59,105 nt of DNA from Alphaproteobacteria bacterium (GCA_020632915.1 JACKEP010000030.1:1-59105); one strand, 5' to 3'. Counted from the stretch's first letter, positions 10,200-19,423 are shown. Translations and numbers: made by a program. The notes: a model not told the origin generated them from the sequence alone.

Positions 10200-13100
10200 T
10201 CACTCCTCGGGCAGGTCCTGCGGGATCATCCAGCTGGGCACGCCCGGCGCCGTCCATCCCCCGCCGTCGACGTCGACCCAGATGGGGTTGGTGACCGCGT
10301 AGGGGTGGATCGGGTAGACGCGCGGGTAGCCGACGACGTCGCCCAGCGCGGCGCCGACGATGCCACCGAGGCCACCGAGCGCGCCGGTGACGGCCACGTC
10401 CAGCGGCACCGCCGGGATGTCGACCTCGCTGAACACCGGGGCCATGGAGCCGTCGCCCATGGCGATCGCCACGTACCAGCTGTCCTTGTCCGGCGTGACC
10501 GTCAGCTCCTCGTAGAGGCGCTGGTAGGGCGGCATGTCGGGCTCGACCGCCAGCTCGGCGATGAGCGTGCCGTTCTCGTAGATCTCGACGCGATCGACGT
10601 CGACCCAGGTGGGGGCCTGGACCTCGACCGCGAGGGTGAGCTCGCCGCTGGCCTGGATGGACGAGCCGATGGGCGCGCCGTCGACCCAGAGGCGCACGAA
10701 CGGCCCGTAGGACGCGACCACCTGGTGGTTCTTCACGGCGTCGGCGATCGCCTGGTCGTCGATGAACTCGGGGTCGTCGGTCTCGGACACCACGAAGTTG
10801 CGCGGGCAGCCGGCCTCGACGCTGCTGGTGCCGTGGGTGTCGGAGTTGCCCAGGGCGGTGATGCGGTAGCCGAGGTTGAGCAGCGTGAACCAGTCGTCGA
10901 CCGAGCCGCCGAGCTCGGCGTTCAGGTGGATGACCCCGCTCTTGAGCTCCTCCTGCTCGGCCATCGTGCGCTCGAGCCACGGGATGACCGACGGCTCGGT
11001 GCCGTTGTTGAACGCCACCACCTCGTCGACCGTGGGGATGCGGTGGGTGTCGAACCGCTTCTCCGTGAACACCTCGATCGCGTCGAAGTCGAGCGTCATG
11101 TTGCCGGGCTGGAGCAGCGCGTTCGGGTTGGGCACCAGACCGCCGAAGCTCGTGTCGTAGACCGGCGTGCCCGGCGCGGCCTCGCTGCCCGGCGTGCCCT
11201 TGAACGGGTCGAAGCCGAACTGGTCGAAGTAGCCGAGGATGCCGGCGCGCGGGTGGGCGACGAACACCAGCGGGTCGTAGCCGGCGGCCTGGCCCTGCTC
11301 GCGCAGCGTCGAGATGATCTCGGAGGGCGTCATGCCCGTCCAGTCCATCGCGCCGCCCACGTCGCCCAGGAAGTGCTGCTGGAGCGGGAACGCGAGGTAG
11401 TGGCCGATCTCGATCGTGGTGGTCTCCACCCCGACCGCGGTCTGGATCCAGTCGGACAGGTCCAGATCCTCCACCACGGGCGCGAAGTCGGTGATGGTGT
11501 CGTGGTCGGACGAGGAGAAGAACTCCATCCCCTCGCACACCATGGTGCGCAGGCGCTGATCGAGCGTGACGCCCGAGTCGTGGCTGGGGGCGGAGTGGAC
11601 GTGGAAGTCGGCCGAGACCCACCCTTCCGTCATCAGGGAGCGCTCCACCTGCATCGTGAGGTGGTTGGCGCGCAGCGCGTCGACGGTGAACGCGTCGGAC
11701 ACGTCGATCTCGTACTCGAGGCCACGGCTGGCCACCGCGTAGTAGTCGCCGGGCGGCAGCGCGATCTCGCCGGTGCCGTGGTCGGCGAAGACCACCCACT
11801 CGGGCTGGCCGCCGATGTAGCCGTCGCCGAGCGCGGGCTGACGGTTGGGTGCCGTGTTGGGATCCTCGCGGAACACGGTGAGCTTGGCCGGCACGTGGCG
11901 ACCGGTCTCGTCGCTGATCTCGAACGTGACCATCCCCCCACGCGGCGCTGCCAGCGGCAGCTTCAGCGTGTCGCCGGCGTCGACATGGATCGGGATCCGC
12001 TTGCCGTCGGGGCGGCCGAGCTTGTGGACCATGATCTCCCAGTCGCCGACGGGGAGCTTGCCGCCGAACGAACCGTCCGGGAGGGTGTCGTCGGGGCGCA
12101 CGTCGGTGCGCCACTGGCTGTAGGGGAACTCGGCCCCCGGCGTGTAGACGAACACGTCGACGCCCGACAGCGCCACGCCGGTGCCCTCTTCGAGCACGTG
12201 CCCGGTGACCTCGGCGTAGGGCTCGTCGCGCAGCGCGATCACCTGGTCGAGGATGCTGCCGACGTCGCCGTCGCCGATGAAGAACACGCGCTCGTAGGTG
12301 AAGGCGTCGTCCGCGCAGAACCGGCCCTTCTTGCCGGCCGCGCAGCCGTCGCCGGACGTGGCACCCATCGCGCCGCCCACCACGGCGGTCTGCGACGACG
12401 TGAACAGCGGCACGTACATGCTGCCCTGCTTCGCCGCGATGCCGTAGCTGATGCCGTCGCCGATGGCGGCCACGAACGGGAACTCGAAGGGCTCGGAGAA
12501 GATGTTGAGACCGGCCTCGTCGGCCTTGTAGACCGCGCCGTCCTCGTCGAAGCCGATGCCCGGCGCGAACACGTCGAGCGAGCCGCCCGCGAGCCAGAAG
12601 TCGCCGAGGACGAGGCCCTCCTGCAGGCCGAGCTTGATCACGTCGAGGCCGCCGGCCGGGTAGTCGACCAGCGTGCCGTCGACGGGGAGGTCGGCGACGT
12701 CCTGGAACGACACGGTGGTGCGCATCGTGAGCCACGGGACGCCGGGCTCGGCGATGTAGTCGGTGACCAGCCACATGTCGGGCATGGCGACCAGGCCCCA
12801 CAGCAGGTCGAGCAGCGTCAGGAACGGCGTGGCCGGAGACGCCACGCGCACCACGGCCGCTCCCCCGTCGGCGCCATCCGCGCCGGTGGGGATGAACACC
12901 GTGGGCGGCAGGCCCTCCTGGTTGGCGGCGAACGGCACGTTCATGCTGGCCAGGGGGAACATCTCGTTCCACTGGTCGCGGCCCTTGCCCCCGTTGAGCG
13001 AGGCGTCGCCCCACTGCAGGTCGGCGTCGACGACCGAGCCGCCGAACAGGCCCGGCCCCGTGCCGTTGCGCCCCGCGAGGATCGACACGCGGAACCGGTC

Positions 13101-13280
13101 GTTCTCGAGCATGAAGTCGCCCGGACGGGCCAGCGACATCTCGCCGCCGATCGTCTCGTCGAGCCGCTCGATCACGCGCGCACGCGCAAACGGGCCGTCG
13201 GGCACGTCGCGGCTGCATGCCCCGAGGGTGCCCGCGACGAGCGACAGGAGAGCGAAACGACGAGCGCACAGTGCGGACAT
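10200..13280 (-). CDS. Large lipoprotein with PHP-type (CehA/McbA-like) metallohydrolase domain
   Basis: This 1026-residue exported lipoprotein begins with a signal peptide ending in the lipobox LGAC (cysteine about residue 21). The N-terminal half is beta-rich without a name I recognise. A segment near residues 350-400 resembles a carboxypeptidase regulatory-like beta domain. From about residue 555 there is a PHP domain with FHVHSAPSHDSG, FSSSDHDTITDFA and later FVAHPRAG and a GNSDTHG motif, all probable metal ligands. CehA/McbA relatives hydrolyse carbamates or phosphoesters, but the substrate here is unknown. The frame is open upstream, and ATG at 13280 is chosen because it starts the signal peptide. 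It is divergent from the porin-like gene by 42 bp. Confidence 0.8.
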   Translation of the reverse strand: MSALCARRFALLSLVAGTLGACSRDVPDGPFARARVIERLDETIGGEMSLARPGDFMLENDRFRVSILAGRNGTGPGLFGGSVVDADLQWGDASLNGGKGRDQWNEMFPLASMNVPFAANQEGLPPTVFIPTGADGADGGAAVVRVASPATPFLTLLDLLWGLVAMPDMWLVTDYIAEPGVPWLTMRTTVSFQDVADLPVDGTLVDYPAGGLDVIKLGLQEGLVLGDFWLAGGSLDVFAPGIGFDEDGAVYKADEAGLNIFSEPFEFPFVAAIGDGISYGIAAKQGSMYVPLFTSSQTAVVGGAMGATSGDGCAAGKKGRFCADDAFTYERVFFIGDGDVGSILDQVIALRDEPYAEVTGHVLEEGTGVALSGVDVFVYTPGAEFPYSQWRTDVRPDDTLPDGSFGGKLPVGDWEIMVHKLGRPDGKRIPIHVDAGDTLKLPLAAPRGGMVTFEISDETGRHVPAKLTVFREDPNTAPNRQPALGDGYIGGQPEWVVFADHGTGEIALPPGDYYAVASRGLEYEIDVSDAFTVDALRANHLTMQVERSLMTEGWVSADFHVHSAPSHDSGVTLDQRLRTMVCEGMEFFSSSDHDTITDFAPVVEDLDLSDWIQTAVGVETTTIEIGHYLAFPLQQHFLGDVGGAMDWTGMTPSEIISTLREQGQAAGYDPLVFVAHPRAGILGYFDQFGFDPFKGTPGSEAAPGTPVYDTSFGGLVPNPNALLQPGNMTLDFDAIEVFTEKRFDTHRIPTVDEVVAFNNGTEPSVIPWLERTMAEQEELKSGVIHLNAELGGSVDDWFTLLNLGYRITALGNSDTHGTSSVEAGCPRNFVVSETDDPEFIDDQAIADAVKNHQVVASYGPFVRLWVDGAPIGSSIQASGELTLAVEVQAPTWVDVDRVEIYENGTLIAELAVEPDMPPYQRLYEELTVTPDKDSWYVAIAMGDGSMAPVFSEVDIPAVPLDVAVTGALGGLGGIVGAALGDVVGYPRVYPIHPYAVTNPIWVDVDGGGWTAPGVPSWMIPQDLPEE

Positions 13281-13322
13281 TGGCGTTATCCTCGCGCCGC
13301 CCCGAACTGGAGCGGTTGGACG

Positions 13323-14600
13323 ATGCAGGCAGCCAGGGCCTTCTGGATGGCGACGCACCTTACCTCACTGGCGGTCCTCGTGCCCTCGGTTGCGCACGCC
13401 GCCGACGCCGACCGCGAGGTCCCCGGCGTGCCCGGGTCGGAGCCCGACCTCCAGCCTCGCTGGGTGCCGTGGGTCACGCCCAACGCCCAGCTCCAGATGT
13501 GGTTCACGCCCTACGACCAGGATCGCGACCCCCAGGCCGACCCTGGTGGCTACGGCGACCCCGAGCTCGACACCGGCTTCAACATCCCGCGGGCCCGCAT
13601 CGGCTTCCGCGGCGGGTTCAAGTGGGTCGACTTCAACGTGCGCCTGGGCACGAGCCGCCCCTACGACACGCTGTCGGAGGTGCCGCCCGCCGTCGAGCTC
13701 ATCGACGCGTGGGCCCGCCTGACGTTCGAGTCGGTGGCCGGCATCACCCGCATCACGATGGGCGAGCACAACATCCCGTTCTCCCGCGAACAGCAGATGT
13801 CGTCCAACGACCTCATCTTCCAGGAGCGCGCCGTCAGCACCCACTGGCTCGCCCCGCAGCAGGACCTCGGCGCCAGCATCCGCCACGACTGGACCTACCT
13901 GGGTGCGGCCGTCGGCGTGTACAACGGCGGCGGCAGCCTGCTGGGCGACGTCGACCCCGGCGTGATGTTCGCCGGCCGCCTCGAGGCCCACGTCGGCGGC
14001 GACACCTACCGCACCAACAGCCAGACGAACGCGCTGGGCATCGGTGCCAGCTACATCTACAACAAGGAGTACGCGTCCACCACGCAGCGGGTGGGCGTCG
14101 ACTTCCTCGGGCGCATCGTCGGGCTCACGCTGATGGTCGAGGGCCAGATGAACTTCGTCACGCCCGACGCCGACCCCACCATCGAGCTGCCCGACGTCTA
14201 CAGCGTCACCAAGCGCTGGGGCGGCTTCGCCCAGCTGTCGTACTACAAGGAGCTCGGCATCGGGGCCATCGAGCCCGCCGTGCGCTTCTCCTACTTCGAC
14301 GACAACCGCGACCTCAAGGACAACGGCGACGTCGGCATCCTGCACGCCGGCCTGTCGTGGCGCGAGCCCGTCCCGTTCATGGACTTCGGCGCCGGCTACA
14401 TCGCGCGCTTCGAGTTCCAGGGCGTGTCCATCCCCAACGACTCCGTCCGCGTCTGGGCCGGCCTGCGCTACCCGAGCCGCAACTACGTGCCGCTCAACCT
14501 GGTCGACGTCTTCCGTCGCATGGGCGAGAAGCCGCTGATGAACACCTCGGGTGTCGACAGCGAGGACAAGCCCGCGAAGAAGGGCAAGAAGGCGAAGTGA
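13323..14600 (+). CDS. Porin-like outer membrane beta-barrel protein
   Basis: This 425-residue protein has a signal peptide (about residues 1-26, ending SVAHA) and a body of alternating polar and hydrophobic residues with many aromatic ends, resembling the phosphate-selective porin O/P family. It should form an outer membrane channel. Features include FNIPRARIGFRGGF near residue 90 and SREQQMSSNDLIF, which is typical of these porins. The C-terminus is a Lys-rich tail (KPAKKGKKAK), not the usual terminal aromatic residue, which is unusual for a barrel. ATG at 13323 has GGAG ten bases upstream. It is divergent from the PHP lipoprotein and may share a promoter region with it. Confidence 0.75.
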   Translation: MQAARAFWMATHLTSLAVLVPSVAHAADADREVPGVPGSEPDLQPRWVPWVTPNAQLQMWFTPYDQDRDPQADPGGYGDPELDTGFNIPRARIGFRGGFKWVDFNVRLGTSRPYDTLSEVPPAVELIDAWARLTFESVAGITRITMGEHNIPFSREQQMSSNDLIFQERAVSTHWLAPQQDLGASIRHDWTYLGAAVGVYNGGGSLLGDVDPGVMFAGRLEAHVGGDTYRTNSQTNALGIGASYIYNKEYASTTQRVGVDFLGRIVGLTLMVEGQMNFVTPDADPTIELPDVYSVTKRWGGFAQLSYYKELGIGAIEPAVRFSYFDDNRDLKDNGDVGILHAGLSWREPVPFMDFGAGYIARFEFQGVSIPNDSVRVWAGLRYPSRNYVPLNLVDVFRRMGEKPLMNTSGVDSEDKPAKKGKKAK

Positions 14601-14613
14601 GCGACGCGGGTGC

Positions 14614-14639
14614 CCGGGCCCGGCGCGCTGCCGGCCCGG
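14614..14639. terminator. Hairpin between convergent genes
   Basis: The sequences CGGGCCCGGC and GCCGGCCCG pair with a single bulged C around a five-base loop. The hairpin sits in the 45 bp gap between the convergent stops of the porin-like gene and the kinase. There is no T tract. Confidence 0.4.
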
Positions 14640-14645
14640 AGGCGC

Positions 14646-16445
14646 TCAGCCCTCGACCGACGCCTTCTTGGGCGACGAGCCCGACCCGTAGGTCACGCCG
14701 TCGCTCTTGAGGTACCACTCGATGCCGGTGGCGAACGTGTCGTCGACGTCGATCGTGGTGCGGTGGGCGCCGAGCACGAACGACAGGTCCTTGCTGAACC
14801 ACCGCCCGGTGCCGGCGGGTCGGTAGTACAGCGTGACCTTCTGGGCGTTCTTCAGGCAGGTCTTGGCCTGGAACGCGAGCGTGCCGCCCATCCGCGCGCT
14901 CGTGGCGACCTGGACGTCTTCGAAGCACTGGCTCGGCGGCGGAGGCGGCGGCGGCTTGGGCGGCGGTGCCTCGACGACCTCGGTGGCCGCGGGCGTCGCC
15001 GGTGCGGTGACCGCCGCGGGCGTGGTGGTGGCCGCCGCCGGCGCGGTGGTGCTCGCGGCAGGGGCAGCCCCGGTGGGCGGCGTGGGGATGCCGGCGGGCG
15101 GCGTCGGACGGACCGTCGGTGTGGGCGCCTTGACCGGGGCGGGCGGGGGCGCGCCCGGCGTGGATGTGGACGCGGTCGGCGTGGCCGTCGGCGGCACCGC
15201 CACCGACGCCGTCGACGCCTCGCCCGGGCCCGCGGGGATCGTCGCGACGGGCACCTCGGGACCGTCCGTCCCGGTCGCGCCGCTCCCCGACATCAGGAAC
15301 ATCGCGGTGCCGACCCCACCGATCACCGCGACCACGGCGATGCCGAGGAGCATCGGGCCCATCGCACCCGACCGCTGCGGCGACCCCATGAGCGAGGGCT
15401 CGCGGTCGTCGTCGGCCGGCGCGTAGACCGGGCGGTGCTGGGACCCGGGGTCGAGGTTGTCGTCGTCGAGCGGCGGCATCGTGAGCTGGCCGGTGATCTC
15501 GGACGCGTCGGTGGGCAGCAGCGTCTCGCCGCCTCCGGGGCCCACCTGGACGGGCTCGGCCGCCTCGCGCGGGTCGATCTTGGACGGCGGCGGCGGCGGC
15601 AGCGGCTCCAGGTCGCGCTGCAGCGGCGGCGTGTTGGCGGGCAGCGCGTCGAGCTGGTCGCGCACCCCGAGCAGCGCCGCCGCGAACTCGTTGGCCGACG
15701 CGTAGCGCGTCTCCTTGCGGTACTCCGTGGCCTTGACCAGCACCGGGACGAGCGGCTCGGGGACGCCCGCGAGCATGGACGCGTCGTGGTCGGCCGCGAA
15801 CAGGTCCATCGGCGTCTTGTCGGTGAGCAGCGAGTACAGCGTGGCCGCGATCGCGTAGACGTCGGCCCGCGCGTCGACGTGCTTGGCGTCGGTGCGCTGC
15901 TCGGGGGCCATGTAGCCCCACGTGCCCATCACCGCGCCCGTCTTGGTGAGGTTGACGTCGGCGTCGCCGGCGCGCGCGATGCCGAAGTCGGTGAGGCGGC
16001 AGACCCCGTCGCGGTCGACCATGATGTTGTGCGGCTTGATGTCGCGGTGGATGACGCCCTTGCCGTGGGAGAACTGGAGCGCCTGGCAGACCTCGACGAT
16101 GACGTCGACCGCGAGCCTGGGGGGCATTGGTCCGTGGGTCTCGAGCCAGTCGACGAGGCTGCCGCCCTCGACGAGCTCCATGACGATGTAGGCGTGGTCG
16201 TCGTCGCGATCGACGTCGTAGACGCGCACGATGTGCGGGTGCTCGAGCAGAGCCATCGTCTGCGCCTCGGCCTCGAAGCGCGCCATGATCTTCTTCTTCC
16301 GGGCGTACTCGGGCAGCAGCACCTTGATCGCGCGCCACACCTGGAGGCGCTGGTCGAAGGCGCGGTAGACGGTGGCCATGCCACCCTCGCCGAGTCGCTT
16401 CACCAGCAGGTAGCGGCCACCGGCCAGCGCGGTTGGATCGGTCAT
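14646..16445 (-). CDS. Transmembrane Ser/Thr protein kinase, PknB type
   Basis: This 599-residue protein has a cytoplasmic Hanks-type kinase domain (about 10-265). It shows GEGGMATVYRA, K41 in AIKVLLP, HRDIKPHN with D135, DFG at 153-155 and GTWGYMAPEQ, so it looks fully active. A Pro-rich juxtamembrane stretch precedes one membrane helix (about 362-385), then a Thr/Ala/Pro-rich periplasmic stalk and a small C-terminal beta-rich domain (about 507-599) containing CFEDVQ and YYRPAGTGRWF, a probable sensor. The ATG overlaps the stop of the Alg13-like gene (ATGA), so expression is translationally coupled to polysaccharide genes. It may regulate them by phosphorylation; that is an inference. Confidence 0.92.
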   Translation of the reverse strand: MTDPTALAGGRYLLVKRLGEGGMATVYRAFDQRLQVWRAIKVLLPEYARKKKIMARFEAEAQTMALLEHPHIVRVYDVDRDDDHAYIVMELVEGGSLVDWLETHGPMPPRLAVDVIVEVCQALQFSHGKGVIHRDIKPHNIMVDRDGVCRLTDFGIARAGDADVNLTKTGAVMGTWGYMAPEQRTDAKHVDARADVYAIAATLYSLLTDKTPMDLFAADHDASMLAGVPEPLVPVLVKATEYRKETRYASANEFAAALLGVRDQLDALPANTPPLQRDLEPLPPPPPSKIDPREAAEPVQVGPGGGETLLPTDASEITGQLTMPPLDDDNLDPGSQHRPVYAPADDDREPSLMGSPQRSGAMGPMLLGIAVVAVIGGVGTAMFLMSGSGATGTDGPEVPVATIPAGPGEASTASVAVPPTATPTASTSTPGAPPPAPVKAPTPTVRPTPPAGIPTPPTGAAPAASTTAPAAATTTPAAVTAPATPAATEVVEAPPPKPPPPPPPSQCFEDVQVATSARMGGTLAFQAKTCLKNAQKVTLYYRPAGTGRWFSKDLSFVLGAHRTTIDVDDTFATGIEWYLKSDGVTYGSGSSPKKASVEG

Positions 16446-16993
16446 GGACGGTGCGTTCCGAGCCGGAAGAGGACGCTGCGCAAGGTAGCACGAAGGCCGG
16501 CCCGATGTCGGCCCCTGGCCACCACGCGATCGGCGACCTCGCCCAGCGCCGACGCGAACGCCCGGCTGCGCCGTGGCCCCTCCCCCGCCGTCTCCCCGCG
16601 CAGCGTCCGCACCTGCGCGACCGCCGCGGCGAGCGTGTCGACGTCGGTGACCACGCGGGCACGGTCGCCGATCACCGCACAGAACCGGACCTGGTGGTCG
16701 TCGACGTGCTCGGCACGCGCGGCCTCGCGTGGCACCACCACCGGCACACGGCCGCGGTCCCACGCGAGGAACAGGCTCCCCGGCCCGGCGTGGACGACGA
16801 ACGCGTCGGCCTCGTCCGCGAGGGCGGCGAGCGCGTCGGGCGACACCCACGCGCGCACCTCGCACCCTGGCGCCACCGCCGTGCTGGTGCCCGCCTGCAC
16901 CACCACGCGTTCCCCTTCCGCCGCGAGCGCCGCTGCCGCCGTCACCAGCCGGTCGAACGGCTGGTGGTGGGTGCCGGTCAACACCAGGATCAT
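16442..16993 (-). CDS. Alg13/PssE-like glycosyltransferase catalytic subunit
   Basis: This 183-residue protein resembles the C-terminal half of GT28 enzymes (MurG, Alg13). It begins ILVLTGTHHQPFDRLV and carries the nucleotide-sugar binding stretch HAGPGSLFLAW and VVVPR, followed by EHVDDHQ. In Alg13/Alg14-type enzymes this subunit binds the sugar nucleotide and works with a membrane-attached partner, here the gene just upstream, to add a sugar to a lipid-linked intermediate. The start ATG overlaps the partner's stop (ATGA), and its own stop overlaps the kinase start (ATGA). The actual sugar donor is not predictable. Confidence 0.85.
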   Translation of the reverse strand: MILVLTGTHHQPFDRLVTAAAALAAEGERVVVQAGTSTAVAPGCEVRAWVSPDALAALADEADAFVVHAGPGSLFLAWDRGRVPVVVPREAARAEHVDDHQVRFCAVIGDRARVVTDVDTLAAAVAQVRTLRGETAGEGPRRSRAFASALGEVADRVVARGRHRAGLRATLRSVLFRLGTHRP

Positions 16994-17436
16994 CGGATCG
17001 GTCCCAGCAGGATGCCGTGGGGGTACGCCTGCCGCTGCTCGGGCCACTGCACGACGACGTCGACGAACGGCGCGAGCAGGCGCCCGGTGAGCGACGGGAC
17101 GGTGACCCGGTCGAAGACCTCGACGAACAGGCACGGGATGTCGAGCGCACGCGCCAGCCCGAGGAACGGCAGCGCCACGCCCGCCCCGGTGCTGACGAGC
17201 AGATCGGGCTGCTCGGCGGCGAGCACGCGGGCGGCGAGGGCCGTGTTGCGGGCGAGGTTGCCCAGGTGGCGGTTGGTGGGGTGATGGGCCCACCACACGC
17301 GCTCTCCACGCAGGGCGGCGCGGGCGTCCTCGGTGTCGTGCCCGACCCAGAAGCGCTCGTGGGACGACCACCACGGCGCCAGCCACAGCAGGTGCTGCAG
17401 GTGCCCGCCGCTGCTGGTCACGAGGCCGATCCTCAC
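16990..17436 (-). CDS. Alg14/PssD-like glycosyltransferase subunit
   Basis: This 148-residue protein starts with MRIGLVTSSGGHLQHLLWL, the hallmark of Alg14/PssD proteins, which bind the lipid acceptor and recruit the Alg13-like catalytic subunit. A middle stretch, NLARNTALAARVL, then STGAGVALPFL, is also typical. At 148 residues it is complete for the family. The start is GTG at 17436 and overlaps the GT4 stop (GTGA); the stop overlaps the Alg13-like start. Expected location is the inner face of the cytoplasmic membrane. This gene and the next one together probably make one enzyme for exopolysaccharide or lipid-linked glycan. Confidence 0.85.
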   Translation of the reverse strand: MRIGLVTSSGGHLQHLLWLAPWWSSHERFWVGHDTEDARAALRGERVWWAHHPTNRHLGNLARNTALAARVLAAEQPDLLVSTGAGVALPFLGLARALDIPCLFVEVFDRVTVPSLTGRLLAPFVDVVVQWPEQRQAYPHGILLGPIR

Positions 17437-18542
17437 CGCCCGTCCCCCCGACGTCGCTGGGGGACCACCCCGACCCCCGCGTAGGCCGCCCACCAGTCCT
17501 CGGCCACGGCCTCCCAGCCGAAGCGCTCCGCCCAGGCGGCCGCCGCCTCGGTCCACGCGGCGCCGCCGGCGAGGCGATCGAGCAGCCGTGCGCCCGCCCC
17601 CGGCGCGTCGAAGTCCACCTCGACGCCCGTCTCCCCGTCCTCCACCTTGTCGACCCAGGCCGCGATCGGCTGGACGGCGCACGGCACCCCCGCTGCCTGG
17701 GCCTGCACGAGCGCCAGGCCGAACCCCTCGTGGCGGCTCGGGAACACGGCCGCCCAGGCGCGGGCGAGCTGGTCGTCGACCTCGGCGTCGGACACCTGCC
17801 CGTGCCAGGTGACCCGATCGGCGACGCCCGCATCGACCGCCACCTCGCGCAGCGCGGCCCCCAGCGCCGGATCCTCGATCCGTCCCACCACGTGCAGCGT
17901 CCACGGCCGCGCGCGCACCGCCGCCAGCGCCGTGAGCAGCCGATCCAGGCCCTTGTGGCGGTCGACGCGCCCGAGCACCAGCAGCCGTCCGGGCTCGGGC
18001 ACCCGACGGGCACGCACGGCGCGAAACCGCGCCAGCGCCACCCCGTTCGGGACCACGGAGCCCTGCAAGCGCGCCGCGGACAGGACCACGAGGTCGGCGA
18101 ACGACGTGAACCAGATGGCGTCGGCGCGCCGCAGGCTCCACGGCGTGCCCGTGCGCAGCCACGCCTCCTTGATCGCGAGCTGCCGGTCGGTGTGCAGGTA
18201 GCCCCCGTGGGTCGACACCCCGACCCGGGTGCCGGCGCCACGCAATGTCAGCGCCTGATCGGCCAGCCCGTCGATGCCGTGGACGTGCACGAGGTCGACG
18301 CCCTGCAGGGCCCGGCCGAGCCCCCACGCGAACGGCCACCGCCGTGGCCCCACCCGCGGCAGCGCGCGCACGGGCACCCCCGCGTCCGTCGTCCACCCGG
18401 TGCGGCCGTCAGGTCCCAGGGAGGTCGTCAGCACGGAGACGTCGAGGCCGGCCTCGCGCTGCAGCGCCGTCAGGCCGTCGATGACGGCCTCCATCCCCCC
18501 GGTGGCCGGCGGGGCGACCCGGCAGAGGTGCACGACCCGCAC
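17433..18542 (-). CDS. GT4 family glycosyltransferase
   Basis: This 369-residue GT-B fold enzyme transfers a sugar from a nucleotide donor. The N-terminal domain begins RVVHLCRVAPPATGGMEAVI. The C-terminal domain has LLVLGRVDRHKGLDRLL and the donor-site stretch RHEGFGLALVQAQAAG. In the usual EX7E motif the second Glu is Gln here, which is odd but tolerated in some GT4 proteins. The start is GTG at 18542, eight bases after the stop of the exonuclease-WYL gene, with no obvious Shine-Dalgarno. The stop overlaps the Alg14-like start. It is probably an earlier or later step of the same glycan pathway. Confidence 0.88.
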   Translation of the reverse strand: MRVVHLCRVAPPATGGMEAVIDGLTALQREAGLDVSVLTTSLGPDGRTGWTTDAGVPVRALPRVGPRRWPFAWGLGRALQGVDLVHVHGIDGLADQALTLRGAGTRVGVSTHGGYLHTDRQLAIKEAWLRTGTPWSLRRADAIWFTSFADLVVLSAARLQGSVVPNGVALARFRAVRARRVPEPGRLLVLGRVDRHKGLDRLLTALAAVRARPWTLHVVGRIEDPALGAALREVAVDAGVADRVTWHGQVSDAEVDDQLARAWAAVFPSRHEGFGLALVQAQAAGVPCAVQPIAAWVDKVEDGETGVEVDFDAPGAGARLLDRLAGGAAWTEAAAAWAERFGWEAVAEDWWAAYAGVGVVPQRRRGDGR

Positions 18543-18550
18543 GCTGGCGC

Positions 18551-19411
18551 CTAGATCCGTGCCCGGTAGTCGGGCACCTCGTACGCACCGTGACCGGGCA
18601 CCACCTGACGCATCCGCTCCAGGCGGAAGATCCGCGGGGCACCGCGCAGGTGACAGAACCCCTCGATGCGCGGGTAGGCGAGCTTGTAGACGTCGACCTC
18701 GCGCTCGGTGACGCGCAGGCGGCCGTCGTCCCCGCGCGACAGGTAGTGCAGGTGGACGGAGCGACGGTCGTGCAGCGCCTGCTCCAGCGCCGCCCACTGC
18801 TGCTGGCGCCACGGCGATCCCGGCGCGAGCGCGTCGATCGCCGACTCCATGCCGTCGACCGTCAGCACCCCGTCGGGGTCGAGCAGATCGACCATCGCCG
18901 ACCACACCTCCCAGGTGGCCCGGGCGTCGTCCAGCGCCCGATGGGCGCCGCCGCCGGGCAGACCGAGCGCCTCGCAGACGTCGCCGAGGCGGTGGCGGGA
19001 CAGGACGAACAGGTGGCGGGCGATCGTGAGCGTGTCGAACCACACCAGCTCGGGCATGCGCCGACCGGCCCGCTGCACCGCGTCGGTGAGGAAGCGGCGG
19101 TCGACGTCCACCCGGTGGGCGAGGCACAGGCCGCCCCGCAGGTGGGGCAGCACGTCGTCGACCACGTGGACGAACCGTGGGGCGTCGGCGAGGTCGTCGG
19201 CCGACAGCCCGTGGACCTCGTGCGCGCGCTGGCCCATCGGCACCCCGGGGTCGACCAGCGTGGTGAACTCCCCCTCGGCCTGCCCGTCGCGACCCCACAC
19301 CAGCCCCACCTCGCAGATGCGGTCGAAGGCAGGATCGAGACCGGTCATCTCGAGATCGACGGCGACCCACGGCAGGTCACGCACGCGGATCGCGCCGAGA
19401 TCGCCGTCCAC
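18551..19411 (-). CDS. DEDDh exonuclease fused to a WYL-like domain
   Basis: Residues 12-175 form a DnaQ-type 3'-5' exonuclease: D19 and E21 in VAVDLEMTG, an Asp in AHRVDVDRRF, and HRALDDARAT with the catalytic His and last Asp. All four acidic residues and the His are present, so it should be active on DNA or RNA ends. Residues about 210-286 resemble a WYL domain, with VHLHYLSRGDDG and then IEGFCHLRGAPRIFRLERM, a fold that senses nucleic acid or nucleotide ligands in bacterial regulators and defence proteins. The start is GTG with a weak ribosome-binding site; a second GTG nine codons later is possible. It lies in a glycosyltransferase operon, which gives no obvious functional link. Confidence 0.82.
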   Translation of the reverse strand: MDGDLGAIRVRDLPWVAVDLEMTGLDPAFDRICEVGLVWGRDGQAEGEFTTLVDPGVPMGQRAHEVHGLSADDLADAPRFVHVVDDVLPHLRGGLCLAHRVDVDRRFLTDAVQRAGRRMPELVWFDTLTIARHLFVLSRHRLGDVCEALGLPGGGAHRALDDARATWEVWSAMVDLLDPDGVLTVDGMESAIDALAPGSPWRQQQWAALEQALHDRRSVHLHYLSRGDDGRLRVTEREVDVYKLAYPRIEGFCHLRGAPRIFRLERMRQVVPGHGAYEVPDYRARI

Positions 19412-19423
19412 GGATCCGACCGC

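Noticed and set aside
10132..14600. Long overlapping frames on both strands through the PHP and porin genes (for example 10305-14600 on the plus strand)
   Set aside because: The coding sense is shown by lipobox, PHP motifs and porin features. The other frames have Arg/Gly/Asp-rich shadow composition.
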